Positions 45,962 to 56,220 of a stretch of DNA of 64,000 bases are shown here, piece after piece (within the stretch, counting starts at the first letter, position 1; each line of letters starts with the position of its first letter). The notes under the pieces are model-generated. The model saw only the letters and a list, made by a program, of their open reading frames with translations, was not told where the DNA came from and searched no databases. The stretch covers positions 16,772 to 80,771 of the forward strand of contig JASAND010011460.1 of the NCBI GenBank assembly GCA_030248195.1, read 5' to 3'. Origin of the DNA: Trissonchulus latispiculum (lineage: Eukaryota > Nematoda > Enoplea > Enoplida > Ironidae). The position numbers and the translations under genes are program-made.

Positions 45962-47085
45962 GGGGGGGGGGTGATGAAAATGTCGTTGTCAATAATACAA
46001 ATTTTTGCTTAAGGGGGGGTGTTGGGCAAAGTAATCTTACAACACACGTACGAAAAATATAACGCAAATACGCAAGGATCAAAGACAAAAATTAAGACAA
46101 ATTAAAATCAAAAAGTTCAAATTCTTTATTACAGGCCCCCTTCGGTTAAAAACCAACTCAAGAACATACGAGACTTATGTTGAAGATAAGCAAAATTTGA
46201 ATTGAGAATCACTTCACTGTGCAATTCCTATCCGTTTTCCGCGTATTTAGTTCTGCCTCCAGGCAGAACAATAAAGTTTATACAACAAACTTGTTGGTTA
46301 GTGAACATTATTATGATCATAACCAGTGGAGTTGGTTTTCATTCCCAGTACTGCAGTAGAAATACAGCTGATTAAATACTTAAAAATAACTTGTAGCTTA
46401 AATCTTAGAGGACAGGTCATAAGGACAAAATGTTTAAAGAAGAGGACTAATTAGAGTAAGAACGTTTCCTAGGAGAATATTTCTTTACTGTGGGATAAAG
46501 TTTAGAAAATTATGCTGTTTGTCAACGACACAGAACCATGTGGAATATTCTTTGCAGATTCAGATTCAGAAAAAACAGTCCTACATTTACAAAATAGAAT
46601 TCATAACCACATCCAGGAATAAAGTAAATAAATTAAATTTAAACAATGGGCAGCAGTTTTGCAGCAAGCTTGCAGATCCTACGTCTCCGAATTAAAACTG
46701 TTGCTTCCGTTATTCATCGTCACCACCGTCTCTATCCAAACAAGTCTCGACATTGATACTGCAAATTTCGGTAACAAAGAAAGCAGTGTACTTTAGCAGT
46801 GTAGCAGCATAAATGAAGGTGACTGGAGTGGGCACTGGACGCATACTCCTGCTTACGCCTAATAGCTTTCAAAACTTCAATCCTATTTACGCCTAAACAG
46901 TTTTCACCCAAAATCGGATTCCTACTTACTCCTAAAGTTTACAGTACCACGTTAAGATTAACTTCTTGTCTTTGCATACAATGGTGGACATAAACAGCAA
47001 ACGTTCACCTCTTCAACAGTGCAACAATAACAACTTCTACTACTACTACTACTACTACTACCACTACCATACATTAACATAGGGT
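45962..47085. other. Gene-free stretch with the second 105-bp block
   Basis: Begins with G-tracts after CCTTAA (45960) and CTTAAGGGGGGG (46011), then AT-rich DNA. It contains the conserved block at 46415-46519 and a CTACTACTACTA microsatellite at 47037-47065. No gene. Confidence 0.4.
46415..46519. repeat. 105-bp conserved noncoding block, copy 2
   Basis: Partner of 10637-10741, same orientation, about 90% identical by eye. It lies about 6.7 kb upstream of receptor copy E; after subtracting the transposons inserted between them, the spacing approaches the 2.9 kb seen for copy A. Confidence 0.75.
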
Positions 47086-47087
47086 CG

Positions 47088-47510
47088 GGTCCTGGGGGGG
47101 GCTTGTCCCCAAAAAATTTGGGTGGGGCTTGTGCCTTGAACAAAAATTTTCTGAGGGGGCTTGTACCTTAACAATAAATTTGTAAAATTTTTCGAAAAAT
47201 TAACGCTACTTTTATTAAAATTTGCAATGCTTTATCAAAATTTGCAAAAAATCCTCAATTTTTGAAGAAAAATTCAGAATTTTGCCCGATTTTCTCGAAA
47301 AATTGAACATTTTAACTAAAAAATTCCGGCGAAGCCGGAAATTTTTTGAAATTTTATTGTAAAAACTAATTCTTTCCGGCTATTTTTGGTTACCCCTTGA
47401 CCATTTTTTCGTTACCCCTCGTCCCCGACGGCGATAGGGCTTGTACCTTGTACGGGTTGGGGGGGCATGGACCCCCCCAGACCCCCCCGCATAACTTATG
47501 ACCACTACTA
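47088..47510. repeat. G-tract element with a GCGAAGC hairpin
   Basis: The ends carry GGTCCTGGGGGGGGCTTGTC and GGGGGGGCATGGACCCCCCC. The middle is A/T-rich and includes AAATTCCGGCGAAGCCGGAA. The segment 47242-47375 recurs nearly unchanged at 48423-48557. Confidence 0.65.
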
Positions 47511-48422
47511 CTGCTGCAACAGATGTTACTACTACATTTGTTATATAGCAACAACAATAACAACAAAAGCAAAAACAACCACAACAACAAAAACAACCTA
47601 ACTATAGCAAACTCAACCCAAAGTTGAATGAGTTTACAAATTGCAATTATGCTCAAAAATTAGTAATGAAATTTGAATAGATGTTCGATGCAATCTAGGT
47701 TCCCAAATTTCTAGTTCCATTCTCATACTGCTGCTTGTAGCTATCCAGTCTTTTTTGTACGCCCCATTCCAGTTGGTCTTGCTTCGGTTAGGAGCAATGT
47801 CAGCTCGGATCTGATTTTGAAAACGTTTACTGGGTATAGCTGACACTGAATAATTGTAGTCACAATTATCCGAGGCATCTCGCAGGGATGGCCACTTATC
47901 CAGCGTTGTCTGCGCGAAGAACTTCGCGCGGCACTTCCACCGGAGGCGGTTGCCCCTTAACTCTTTGTTCAAGTGAAGTCTGGTTCAACTGAACCATAAG
48001 TTGCGGTACATAACGGCTCAAAAACTGTCACATAGAGCAAACAACAATCCACAAAAACCAACAAAATTGAGTATGTATTTAACTTATTATTTTCTTATGT
48101 TATTTTCATTGTGTCTAAAACTCTGGTCTTTGAAGGCCTGTACTATTGCAGGTGAAATCCACTGAAGGTTGTGTCATGGATGGACGCAGACAGGGAAGCC
48201 AATGTTTTCAGGATGAGTTGGAGATGTGAGATGTGATCTATAGTTTGTGTCTGTTTGGCACCGTTTATTCCGAAAAACCGTAGAAACCTGGAGTGTATTT
48301 CCAACCACTGTGTATTAAACACCGTAAAAAGATGCTTGTCATCCAAGTAGCCAGAATTTTTTGGGCCTAGATATTTCTCAAATTTTCAGAGACAGTTATC
48401 CAACAAAAAATGCGAACGTAAT
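47511..48422. other. Gene-free stretch
   Basis: An AAC/ACA-rich microsatellite lies at 47545-47600. Frames of 112 codons (minus, 47972-47634) and 67 codons (minus, 48346-48143) show no recognisable domain. Confidence 0.35.
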
Positions 48423-48557
48423 TTGCAAAAAAATCCACAATTTTTGAAGAAAAATTCAGAATTTTGCCCGATTTTCCCGAAAAATTGAACACTTTAACTA
48501 AAAAATTCCGGCGAAGCAGGAAATTTTTTGAAATTTTATTGTAAAAACTAATTTTTT
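48423..48557. repeat. Second copy of the GCGAAGC-hairpin segment
   Basis: About 135 bp matching 47242-47375 in direct orientation with a handful of differences, including AAATTCCGGCGAAGCAGGAA. The G-tract ends of the parent element are absent here. Confidence 0.8.
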
Positions 48558-49080
48558 ACATGTTTACACTGCTAAAGTACACTTTGATTGATGTTGCACA
48601 TGTACATAGAGCTATTAACTTCAGTGTTCTGAATTCATCAATTAAGTTTTCTAAAGAGTCGAGAGAACCAGAGGAGGAGGAGAAGGAGGAGGATTAGGGA
48701 TTATGAGGCGGCGCTGCCGTCCAACGAGACACTGAGTGACCCAAATTTTGCATTTGTGGCCGACGTTGCCACCCACAGCAGGGATCCTGACCAAGCTTTG
48801 GTGCCGCACGGGGACCGCGGAGCTCGAACCAGGGGAGACCACGGAATGTTAAGCCACTGGGACTCATGACCCTATGAAAGGTACTGTCCATAAATCTTTC
48901 ATTGGAGAATTGTGAGGTGGCCGGCGAGAGCGGAGGACTCGGCCAAATTTTGATTTTGAATTTGCCCCCCACCTACTCCAGCCTGCTACAGTCTAAATTG
49001 AACTGCATGTCTACCAGAACACGTTTGTAATCCTAAATATTAAAAATACGAAAACTTTAGCACACAGAAAGTTTAAGTAG
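48558..49080. other. Possible tRNA-derived repeat in GC-richer DNA
   Basis: On the minus strand GGTTCGAGCTCC (48830-48819) matches an RNA polymerase III B box, with AGTGGCTTAACATT 27 nt before it as a poor A box. The spacing is too short for a tRNA. An AGGAGGAGGAGAAGGAGG tract lies at 48670-48692. No gene. Confidence 0.3.
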
Positions 49081-49094
49081 TGTTCGCTTGTCAA

Positions 49095-49576
49095 ACTACC
49101 TGTCAAAAAGCCTTCGATACCGTCTCTCATGCGAAACTCACATACAAATTTGAAAGGTTTGGAATAAAGGGTAAATTTTTAAAATTTAGAATTTAAATTA
49201 TATTTGAACTTAAATGAATTTGAATTTGAATTTAAAAGTAGAAAATTTACAAAACGTGTTCCTGGTTATGAAAACCTAACATATCCGAAACGTTTGCATC
49301 TACTTGGAATAAGTCGCTGGAACTTAGGCATTTACAAACCGATTTAAATTAATGTATAAAATTATAAATAACCTGATTGAAGTCCCATTTAATTCAATGT
49401 TTCAATACACTGTCCAAGTTAACACTCGCAGCCATTCTTTACATGCAAGGTTACCCACAAATGTACGCAATTCGTCGCTAAACAATTTATTTCATATGAG
49501 GGATATGAACGTGTGGAACTCGTTACCTGATGCGACTGTAACGGCTCGCAGCTTTGCATGTTTTGTAGACTTTTAG
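49095..49576 (+). pseudogene. Degraded LINE reverse-transcriptase 3' fragment
   Basis: Plus-strand pieces match the ORF2 of the intact LINE at 60178-63030. At 49103-49140 QKAFDTVSHAKL corresponds to the RT palm motif SRAFDTVSHSKL. After a large deletion, FTKRVPGYENLTYPKRLHLL and, in another frame, YKIINN...VWNSLPDATV (to the TAG at 49576) correspond to the C terminus (FTKYVRG, YKIVNN, VWNSLPGDV). Frameshifts and deletions make it inactive. It is a different subfamily from the intact copy, judging by the divergence. Confidence 0.85.
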
Positions 49577-50280
49577 AACAGACAAATTTAGATAGGGGGG
49601 GTCAGTTGATCAATCTAATCCTCCCCCGTCCTGCTCACGGTGATTGAAGTTTTTGTTGTTTGCTTTTGATGATTTTGTTTTCATATTGTTGCTGATATAT
49701 AGTTTCTTATTTGACTCTAATTTGTGTCAGTTGTTCCTTTTGTTGTTTTCTTGCTTTGATTGTACTGTTTTTCGTTGGTTTATTTCCTATTTGGAAGTAA
49801 ACATTTAACCTCTTTTACTTGAGTAAATGGTTCTTTCTTCTAATAGATTTATACGTTCGGATAAGCTTTGTAGTGTGTGTATTGCATAGAACGTCAGGAA
49901 TTTAGCTTATGTTTCTTTCATCGTAGCGTTTCTCAGACTACTGCTGGATTAATTGATTAATCCGTATTCTTTTTGAGAATGAAGTTTAGTAGTTCAGTTA
50001 TGTTAATTTGAGTTTCCAATGAAAATGCTGTCGTTTATTTAATTTTTGTCCATGTGCTGTTTTGTTTTCGGTCATATTCATCATCATCTTTATAGGCGAT
50101 TCAATGAGTGCACGCATTGTTGTTCATGATATTTCTATGTCTTAATGGCCGATAGCCCATGACTACGGGACACGGAAACTAATAAAAAACTATTGGTTAA
50201 GCTGTTTAACTTGTAAGATATCGTGAATAGCTAGTGGCTGGCAATTCTTGATCGAATAGTGTTTTTATAGAATTTTGGCT
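49577..50280. other. LINE 3' UTR remnant and gene-free DNA
   Basis: The first part (GGGGGGTCAGTTGATCAATC and onwards) is probably the 3' UTR of the degraded LINE. T-rich DNA follows without a supported gene. Confidence 0.4.
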
Positions 50281-50281
50281 A

Positions 50282-50895
50282 CATCCCATCAATCTGCAGA
50301 ACGGGTAGCAATCAATGCACAAAAGACAGCTAATTTTGGCCATCATTTACATCCGGATTGAAAACTGAAGGCAAGCATTTTCGTTTATGGAGGATTATTG
50401 TTTAGTAGTTTTGGTCTATTTGGTCATTTCGTTTAAGGTGGCAATTCGTTTTGGGCACATATTTTTGATTGACGCCCCAAATCAAGATGAAATTTGATGA
50501 AACTTTAAAAAAGTCAGTTTATCGTTCTAACACCTTCCGCGCAATCCCGCATCAAAAATTAGACACTTCCGTTTAGGGCAGCTTTCTGCATCCCATCAAT
50601 CTGCAGAACGGGTAGCAGTCAATGCACAAAAGACAGCTAATTTTGGCCATCATTTACATCCGGATTGAAAACTGAAGGCAAGCATTTTCGTTTATGGAGG
50701 ATTATTGTTTAGTAGTTTTGGTCTATTTGGTCATTTCGTTTAAGGTGGCAATTCGTTTTGGGCACATATTTTTGATTGACGCCCCAAATCAAGATGAAAT
50801 TTGATGAAACTTTAAAAAAGTCAGTTTATCGTTCTAACACCTTCCGCGCAATCCCGCATCAAAAATTAAACACTTCCGTTTAGGGCAGCTTTTGT
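50282..50895. repeat. Tandem duplication, two near-identical 307-bp units
   Basis: Units start at CATCCCATCAATCTGCAGAA (50282 and 50589). They carry the same sequence to CACTTCCGTTTAGGGCAGCT, with only a few differences. Each contains TTAAGGTGGCAATTCGTTTT followed by a segment matching, in reverse complement, the right end of the TTAA element at 41569-42550. The source is thus an end fragment of that family. Confidence 0.88.
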
Positions 50896-51346
50896 CAATT
50901 TTTGACAGACGGGCAGCAGCTACCGATGGACTGTGACTGTATTCATTTGAAAGAGTGCGCGATGCTCCACGTGTTTGCTGTGAAAGCATCTTTCTAATTT
51001 TTCCCGATCGCGAGATATACCCACTTTTCTTATTTTGGGATCAAAAACTTGTCTACTTTGCAGAAATCAAATATTCCATCATTTCTTAAGCTAGATTGAA
51101 TTTAAATTAAATATTAAACTAAAGGTGTCGATTTAAGGGTCTCTTAGTGGCTCAAAGTTGCAATGATTTTCTGTGAAAAGTGTCCGAGCTAAATTTGTAT
51201 TTGTGGACTCGCTGACTTCTTTCTGAACACCTAAAGGAACTAATAAAACACTTCATTGTTCTGGGTGAGCTCTTTAACTTGTAAGAAATTATGAGCAGCC
51301 AGTGATAGCTAGTAGCTTAGTACGATTCCGTTCTTAAAAAGTTTAA

Positions 51347-52567
51347 GGGGGGGCTACTAAAGGTTTGCCCCGACTTTGTCCGATTGGCCTACTTTTTGGA
51401 GAGGATATAGAGCATGGGTGTGGTCAAAAAAATATCGGGTACCGAGATCTTAGCTGCCTTCCAGCCATGTGCAGCCGTCGCGTTTATGTGTCCGACCCCC
51501 CATTTTTCGCAACTACCAACATAATTAATTAAAAATTTCTACTCACTGCAAGGCCCAAGCTTTAAAGCTGCCATTCGCCAATATGATTTGGCACATATGT
51601 CCCTAAATGCAGAAAAATACTAGATGTCTGTAACTTATCTGCATCTAAGGGAATTACTCTTCAAAGTTGAAGTTTCGGCAAAAATTTAAAAATTTTTGGC
51701 TAACGAAAGGAAAATTTTATTACTGGTGCGAGCTATAGGGCTGTAATTTGGCATAGAAGGAGGCCCTATAGGAGTACTCGTTTGTGCCAAATGGCAAGAA
51801 ATTCTGCCGCCTGAAAAAATTTTTATGTCAACTTTAATCTTCAAAAATTTCCAAAAACGCCTTTCTTGGGGCAATGGTACCACAGAAATCGAAAAAATCA
51901 AATTTTTTTGAAATTAAATTTTTTTGAGATATTTGAACTCAACGAGGTCGAAAACACCCCCACAAAAGATTTCAGCTCGATTAGTAAAGGTTTGCGACTT
52001 TTATGACTGCAGAAAGCCTCTACACAGGATCCGACAGACTGAAAATGGTGGTTTCGGCAAGTTTTGAAGATTAAAGTTGACATAAAAAAATTTTCACCCG
52101 GCAGAATTTCTTGCCATTTGGCACAAATGAGTACTCCTATAGGGCCTCCTTTTATGCCAAATTACAGCCCTACAGCTCGCACCAGTAATAAAATTTTCCT
52201 TTCGTTAGCCAAAAATTTTTCAATTTTTACCGAAACTTCAGCTTTGAAGAGTAATTCCCTTAGATGCAGATAAGATACAGTCATCTAGTATTTTTCTGCA
52301 GGTAGGGACGTATGTGCCAAATCATATTCGCGAATGGCAGCTTTGAAGCTTGGGCCTAGCAGTCAGTAGAAAGTTTTAATTAATTATGTTGGTAGTTGCG
52401 AAAAATGGGGGGTCGGGCACATAAGCGTGACGGCTGCACATGGCTGGAAGGCAGCTAAGATCTCAGTACCCGATATTTTTTTGACCACGCCCATGCTCTA
52501 TATCTTCGCCAAAAAGTAGGCCAATTGGACAAAGTCGGGGCAAGTCGATTTAGTAGCCCCCCCCCCC
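51347..52567. mobile_element. 1.22-kb palindrome flanked by TTAA
   Basis: TTAA at 51343-51346 and 52568-52571 bracket G7/C9 ends. Inverted arms share GGCTACTAAA with its inverse, GATATAGAGCATGGG with CCCATGCTCTATATC, CAGCTAAGATCTC with its inverse and CAAATGGCAAGAAATTCTGC with its inverse. The centre is near 51960. Frames inside (51901-51686 minus and 52064-52273 plus) are the same peptide read from the two arms, so they are shadows of the repeat. Probably a non-autonomous piggyBac/Kolobok-like foldback. Confidence 0.87.
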
Positions 52568-52571
52568 TTAA

Positions 52572-54942
52572 GCTACGTTTAAGTAGTTTAGCTAACCAGG
52601 ACTGCTCAATAATAACTGCATTTTGGCATTCAAATACGGATTGAAAATGAAAGACAAAAGATTTTGTTGCTTAGTACTTTTCAACAGTTTGATCATCTAA
52701 TGTAAAGTGAAGTTTTGCATCACTGTAAGGAAATTTCAAGAACGATCCATAATTGCAAACAGTGTTAGTTCTAGTTTCCAAGCATAGTTTAATGCTACAA
52801 CTGCCATTTCACTAAGATATTTAGAATTGTTTCAATTTATAATGCTTTCCATTTATGTTTATAATTGTTTGTGTTTGAATTTGGATGTTTATAATTTGAC
52901 ATTCACTCCGCAGCTGCTTTATGTACTACCAAACGTTCCGGATTAACATGTAATGGATGTGATAAAATGTAGTATTATTTTACAGTTTGTGGTTAAAGTA
53001 AAAAGCTTTAGCAGAAAAATTGATATGCAGTTGCAGCCATACTGAGATTGCGTACGGGTTCTTGAATAACCCAATATGCCACTGAAGTAATACGGGAACT
53101 TAATGTTTAATGATGAAATTGTCCAAGTAAGAAATGGCTCAAAGCTCAATGGTTGATTATTACATTGGAACAATACAAATCGTCCTGCTTTATTGAGCAA
53201 TGTATCAGTATGCATACAGATCATATAACTTGTATACTGATTGCTTGACCGGAATTTGTTTCTCAGATTCAACACAGTCGTACGTCGCTTGCAATATGCA
53301 AGGGGATTTGCAGTAAGGCGCTTGTCACATTATCTGTTGTGTTCAGAGGCAGATGTTTCAGTGCTGTTCGTATTAGATTTTATCAGCCAAAGTTCTCATT
53401 TCATTGAATCCTTTAATCAAAAACACCAAAGGGAGTTGACGCTTTTAATTCGGAGTAAATTCGTTTAGTTTTTGACTTAATGCTGCTATTAAAAAGCTGT
53501 ATTGTTTCCTGTCCACATTTTGTTGGCCGCTAAGAATATATTTAACTCAGCTTAAATGAAGATTGCAAAGCATTTCCTATGATAAGTTTAATAAATGTTT
53601 CCGAGAGTTTATATGCTGCCCATGTCAACACGAAGTCAACGGAAGCTGGATATGCGAATTTAGAAACAACGGCTTCTCCCTTGCCATGTACAGGGATAAA
53701 TTCCGTTCCGGTTGTTAATTTAAATTGTGTTCTAAAAAGAATTGTGATTAAAAACAAGAAAGCGCATAGTTTGATAAATTTTCGTTAATTTTATTTCTCA
53801 TTTGAATGTACTCTTCTTAGAAATTGTCGGAAGCCTGGACCGTCTGAATTTTGCTAGAGGCAGCTGTTATTCTATTTACAATATTGAGGAAATGATTTCA
53901 ATAGTGTACTTAATGACCCCTATATTTTTTAACAAGCAGGTAGTTGTTTAAAATGCACGTTGAGCGCGAAAGAGCGGTGCACGTAAAGTTACATGATAAC
54001 TCACCGCACGGAAAAGGTAAGACAATCCACGTGCAGGGAACCTGAATAAATCACCTGAATTCATTCAAACCAATTAATAAAAGCGTGCAAGAGGATAACT
54101 ACTAGATTAGATAAAAGGTTTTCGTGAACTCCGAATAATGAATAATGTCAACGGTCTTATTTAAAATCTCATTGGATTGCCATCCTAATGTGTGAAATTA
54201 TTAGCTAGCAACATTGGTGAATTTGATTGCCAGTATGACATTGTGATTACCCATCAATCAGTATGGCAGGTATCCTGCATGCAGCCTTTGCACATCAAAA
54301 CTTTCTCTGCAACGATTTTGTCACTCAGTATGCTCACATCGTATAGAAATAGTCATTGCGCACAAAGCACTTTAAATCTATGCTTTTAATGCTTTAAATG
54401 CTTTAAATGCCTTCCGAAAATATGCTGAAATGAACAAACTTTGAAGAAATAACTTATTTTCGCAGTGGTTTTCAGGAAATTGTACTTTATAGGACGATAT
54501 TATGTAGCAACTTACGTCAGACCACGGAGCTGCTTTATGAAGACATTATATTTAAATCACGGCTTTTAGCTGGGCGTGTTTTTCAGAGCTAATCATTTGC
54601 GTCTGCTAAAGGACTGGTTCTCCAGATAGGTGACAAAGTTCATGTTTTTCAGCACCAAAAATGCGACAGCAACTTTCAATGGAAGCGAGCGCACTTTACA
54701 CATTAAATTCCAGTAAACCTGGATGCTTTCAGGGCAACTTCCCGAAACTCCAAAAAATTAGCGAAATTCCATAACGAATACCAGCGTTAATAATAGTGTT
54801 TGACTATAAATTTACACAAGCTGCTGCATTCCATTCCAGCTTTGTTAGGTAACATTAATTAAACGTTGTTTTCTAGAAAAGGAGTAACAATCAATGATTT
54901 GTTATCTCTAAAACTTTTTACTCTGTCATTATCTTATTTGTC
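52572..54942. other. Gene-free AT-rich stretch upstream of receptor copy F
   Basis: No supported gene. A small direct repeat TGCTTTAAATGCTTTAAATGC occurs at 54380-54410. Start-proximal sequence before 54943 is AT-rich without a defendable core promoter motif. Confidence 0.4.
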
Positions 54943-55929
54943 ATGAATCTCACTGAATCAGAAAAGGCAATGATTGGAGGAATATGCTGGATGGTTTTCA
55001 GCTCAGTTTATGGAGTCTGTAACATTTGCGTGATTCTAATTGTTCTTTTTTCCCAGCAATTGCGAGCACATGCCACTTACATTTTGGTTTCAATGCTAGC
55101 AATAACGGATCTGTTGGCATGCATGACCTGGGGTTTTGTAGAAGGATTTGAAGGTGTATATTTTGGACCGTCTATGAGCACTGAACCCAGGGATATTGAT
55201 TTTATGGATAGCTTCTGCAGATGGGCTGGTGCTTGGGGATTTGCCTGCGCTTTCGCTTCCCCGCTGGGTCAATCTTTGATTTCTATTAATAGGTTTACTG
55301 CAGTCTTTATGCCGGTAGCATACAAAAACATTTTTAATGTTAGAACATCTATCATTTTGTGGATAATTGTTGTTTGGCTAGTTTCATTTTTTATTGTATT
55401 TTTCTTAGCTGGGACGAGATTAATGGGCTCTTTTACTGTAATAGTCGGTTTCGGGATTTGTATGATTGATACCAGTTTGCATTTCTGGAAATTGGCTATG
55501 GATACTTTGTTCATTTATATTCCATGTATGATCATGCTAATATGTTACATTGCAATATTTTTAAAAATTAAATGTACTAAAACGATAGCTTCCAAAATGG
55601 AAATTAAAAAACGGGCTCGAGGATCTAAAATGATGTTTTGGTGTTTTGTAAGTTTTGTGGTTTGTATTTTACCTGCACCTTTATACCATCAGATAGCTGA
55701 CGAACAATTGAACATCTTGAACATATATACGGTCCAACTAATTCAGGAATTTAGTTACGGAAGCAATTTGTTATTTTTTGTCATACTTAGTCCGACATTT
55801 CGAAAAGAAGCAAAAATGTTGTTTAAACGGTTAATGAGAAAGAAAGCGCAAGTTAACGTTAGTCAGATACACGAAACGAACTCACGCGCTATTATCTCAA
55901 ATAGTCGCAATCAGCGTTCATTAGTGTAA
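54943..55929 (+). CDS. Intronless 7TM G-protein-coupled receptor, divergent member (copy F)
   Basis: A 328-residue single-exon receptor, the only intact copy on the plus strand. It keeps an NLT sequon at 2, the TM2 ITDLLACMTWG motif, Cys92 and Cys173, NRF at 116-118, KKRARGSKMMFWCF at the ICL3/TM6 junction and CILPAP in TM6. It differs in two ways. The ECL3/TM7 start is about seven residues shorter, lacking the GKLNIS stretch. The NPTF motif is SPTF (283-286), losing an Asn that is normally important for receptor activation. The tail is basic and Ser/Asn-rich. The N terminus (MNLTESEKAMIGGICW) is the closest in the window to the pseudogene at 19258-20199, suggesting a separate subclade. AATAAA lies 10 nt after the stop. 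Codon third positions are AT-richer than in the other copies. Confidence 0.92.
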   Translation: MNLTESEKAMIGGICWMVFSSVYGVCNICVILIVLFSQQLRAHATYILVSMLAITDLLACMTWGFVEGFEGVYFGPSMSTEPRDIDFMDSFCRWAGAWGFACAFASPLGQSLISINRFTAVFMPVAYKNIFNVRTSIILWIIVVWLVSFFIVFFLAGTRLMGSFTVIVGFGICMIDTSLHFWKLAMDTLFIYIPCMIMLICYIAIFLKIKCTKTIASKMEIKKRARGSKMMFWCFVSFVVCILPAPLYHQIADEQLNILNIYTVQLIQEFSYGSNLLFFVILSPTFRKEAKMLFKRLMRKKAQVNVSQIHETNSRAIISNSRNQRSLV

Positions 55930-55938
55930 ATTAACATA

Positions 55939-55944
55939 AATAAA
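55939..55944 (+). promoter_or_regulatory. Poly(A) signal of receptor copy F
   Basis: AATAAA beginning 10 nt after the TAA stop, implying a very short 3' UTR. Confidence 0.5.
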
Positions 55945-55999
55945 TATTATTTAGCAATATATAAATCAGCTCCGGGTCTAACTAGAGATGTTTCCGGCC

Positions 56000-56220
56000 C
56001 TGAGCCTGGAACTGAAACTAAGTTTCAGGTTGTATGGGTTTCAGTTTCAAGTTTTGGTCAAAATTAGACTGAAATTTGAGAGGAGTTTCAGTTTCAAGGG
56101 GTCAAACTTAGACTGAAATTTGGGAGGAAATATGAAACTGAAAATGAAATACGAATTATTTTAGTCCGCCGACTGAAACTACTTTGAGGTAGAAACCAGT
56201 TTCAGTCATTCCTTAAAACA
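56000..56220. repeat. GAAACTGAAA/TTTCAGTTTC repeat cluster
   Basis: Repeated phrases AGACTGAAATTTGRGAGGA and GTTTCAGTTTCAAG alternate about every 45-50 nt in both orientations. Such inverted short repeats could form hairpins. No coding. Confidence 0.6.

Noticed and set aside
48819..48862. Good pol III B box on the minus strand as evidence for a tRNA gene
   Set aside because: The candidate A box is only 27 nt away and no cloverleaf forms; at most it is a tRNA-derived repeat.
51686..52273. Two frames encoding nearly the same peptide on opposite strands
   Set aside because: They are the two arms of one palindrome; the similarity reflects the inverted repeat, not duplicated genes.
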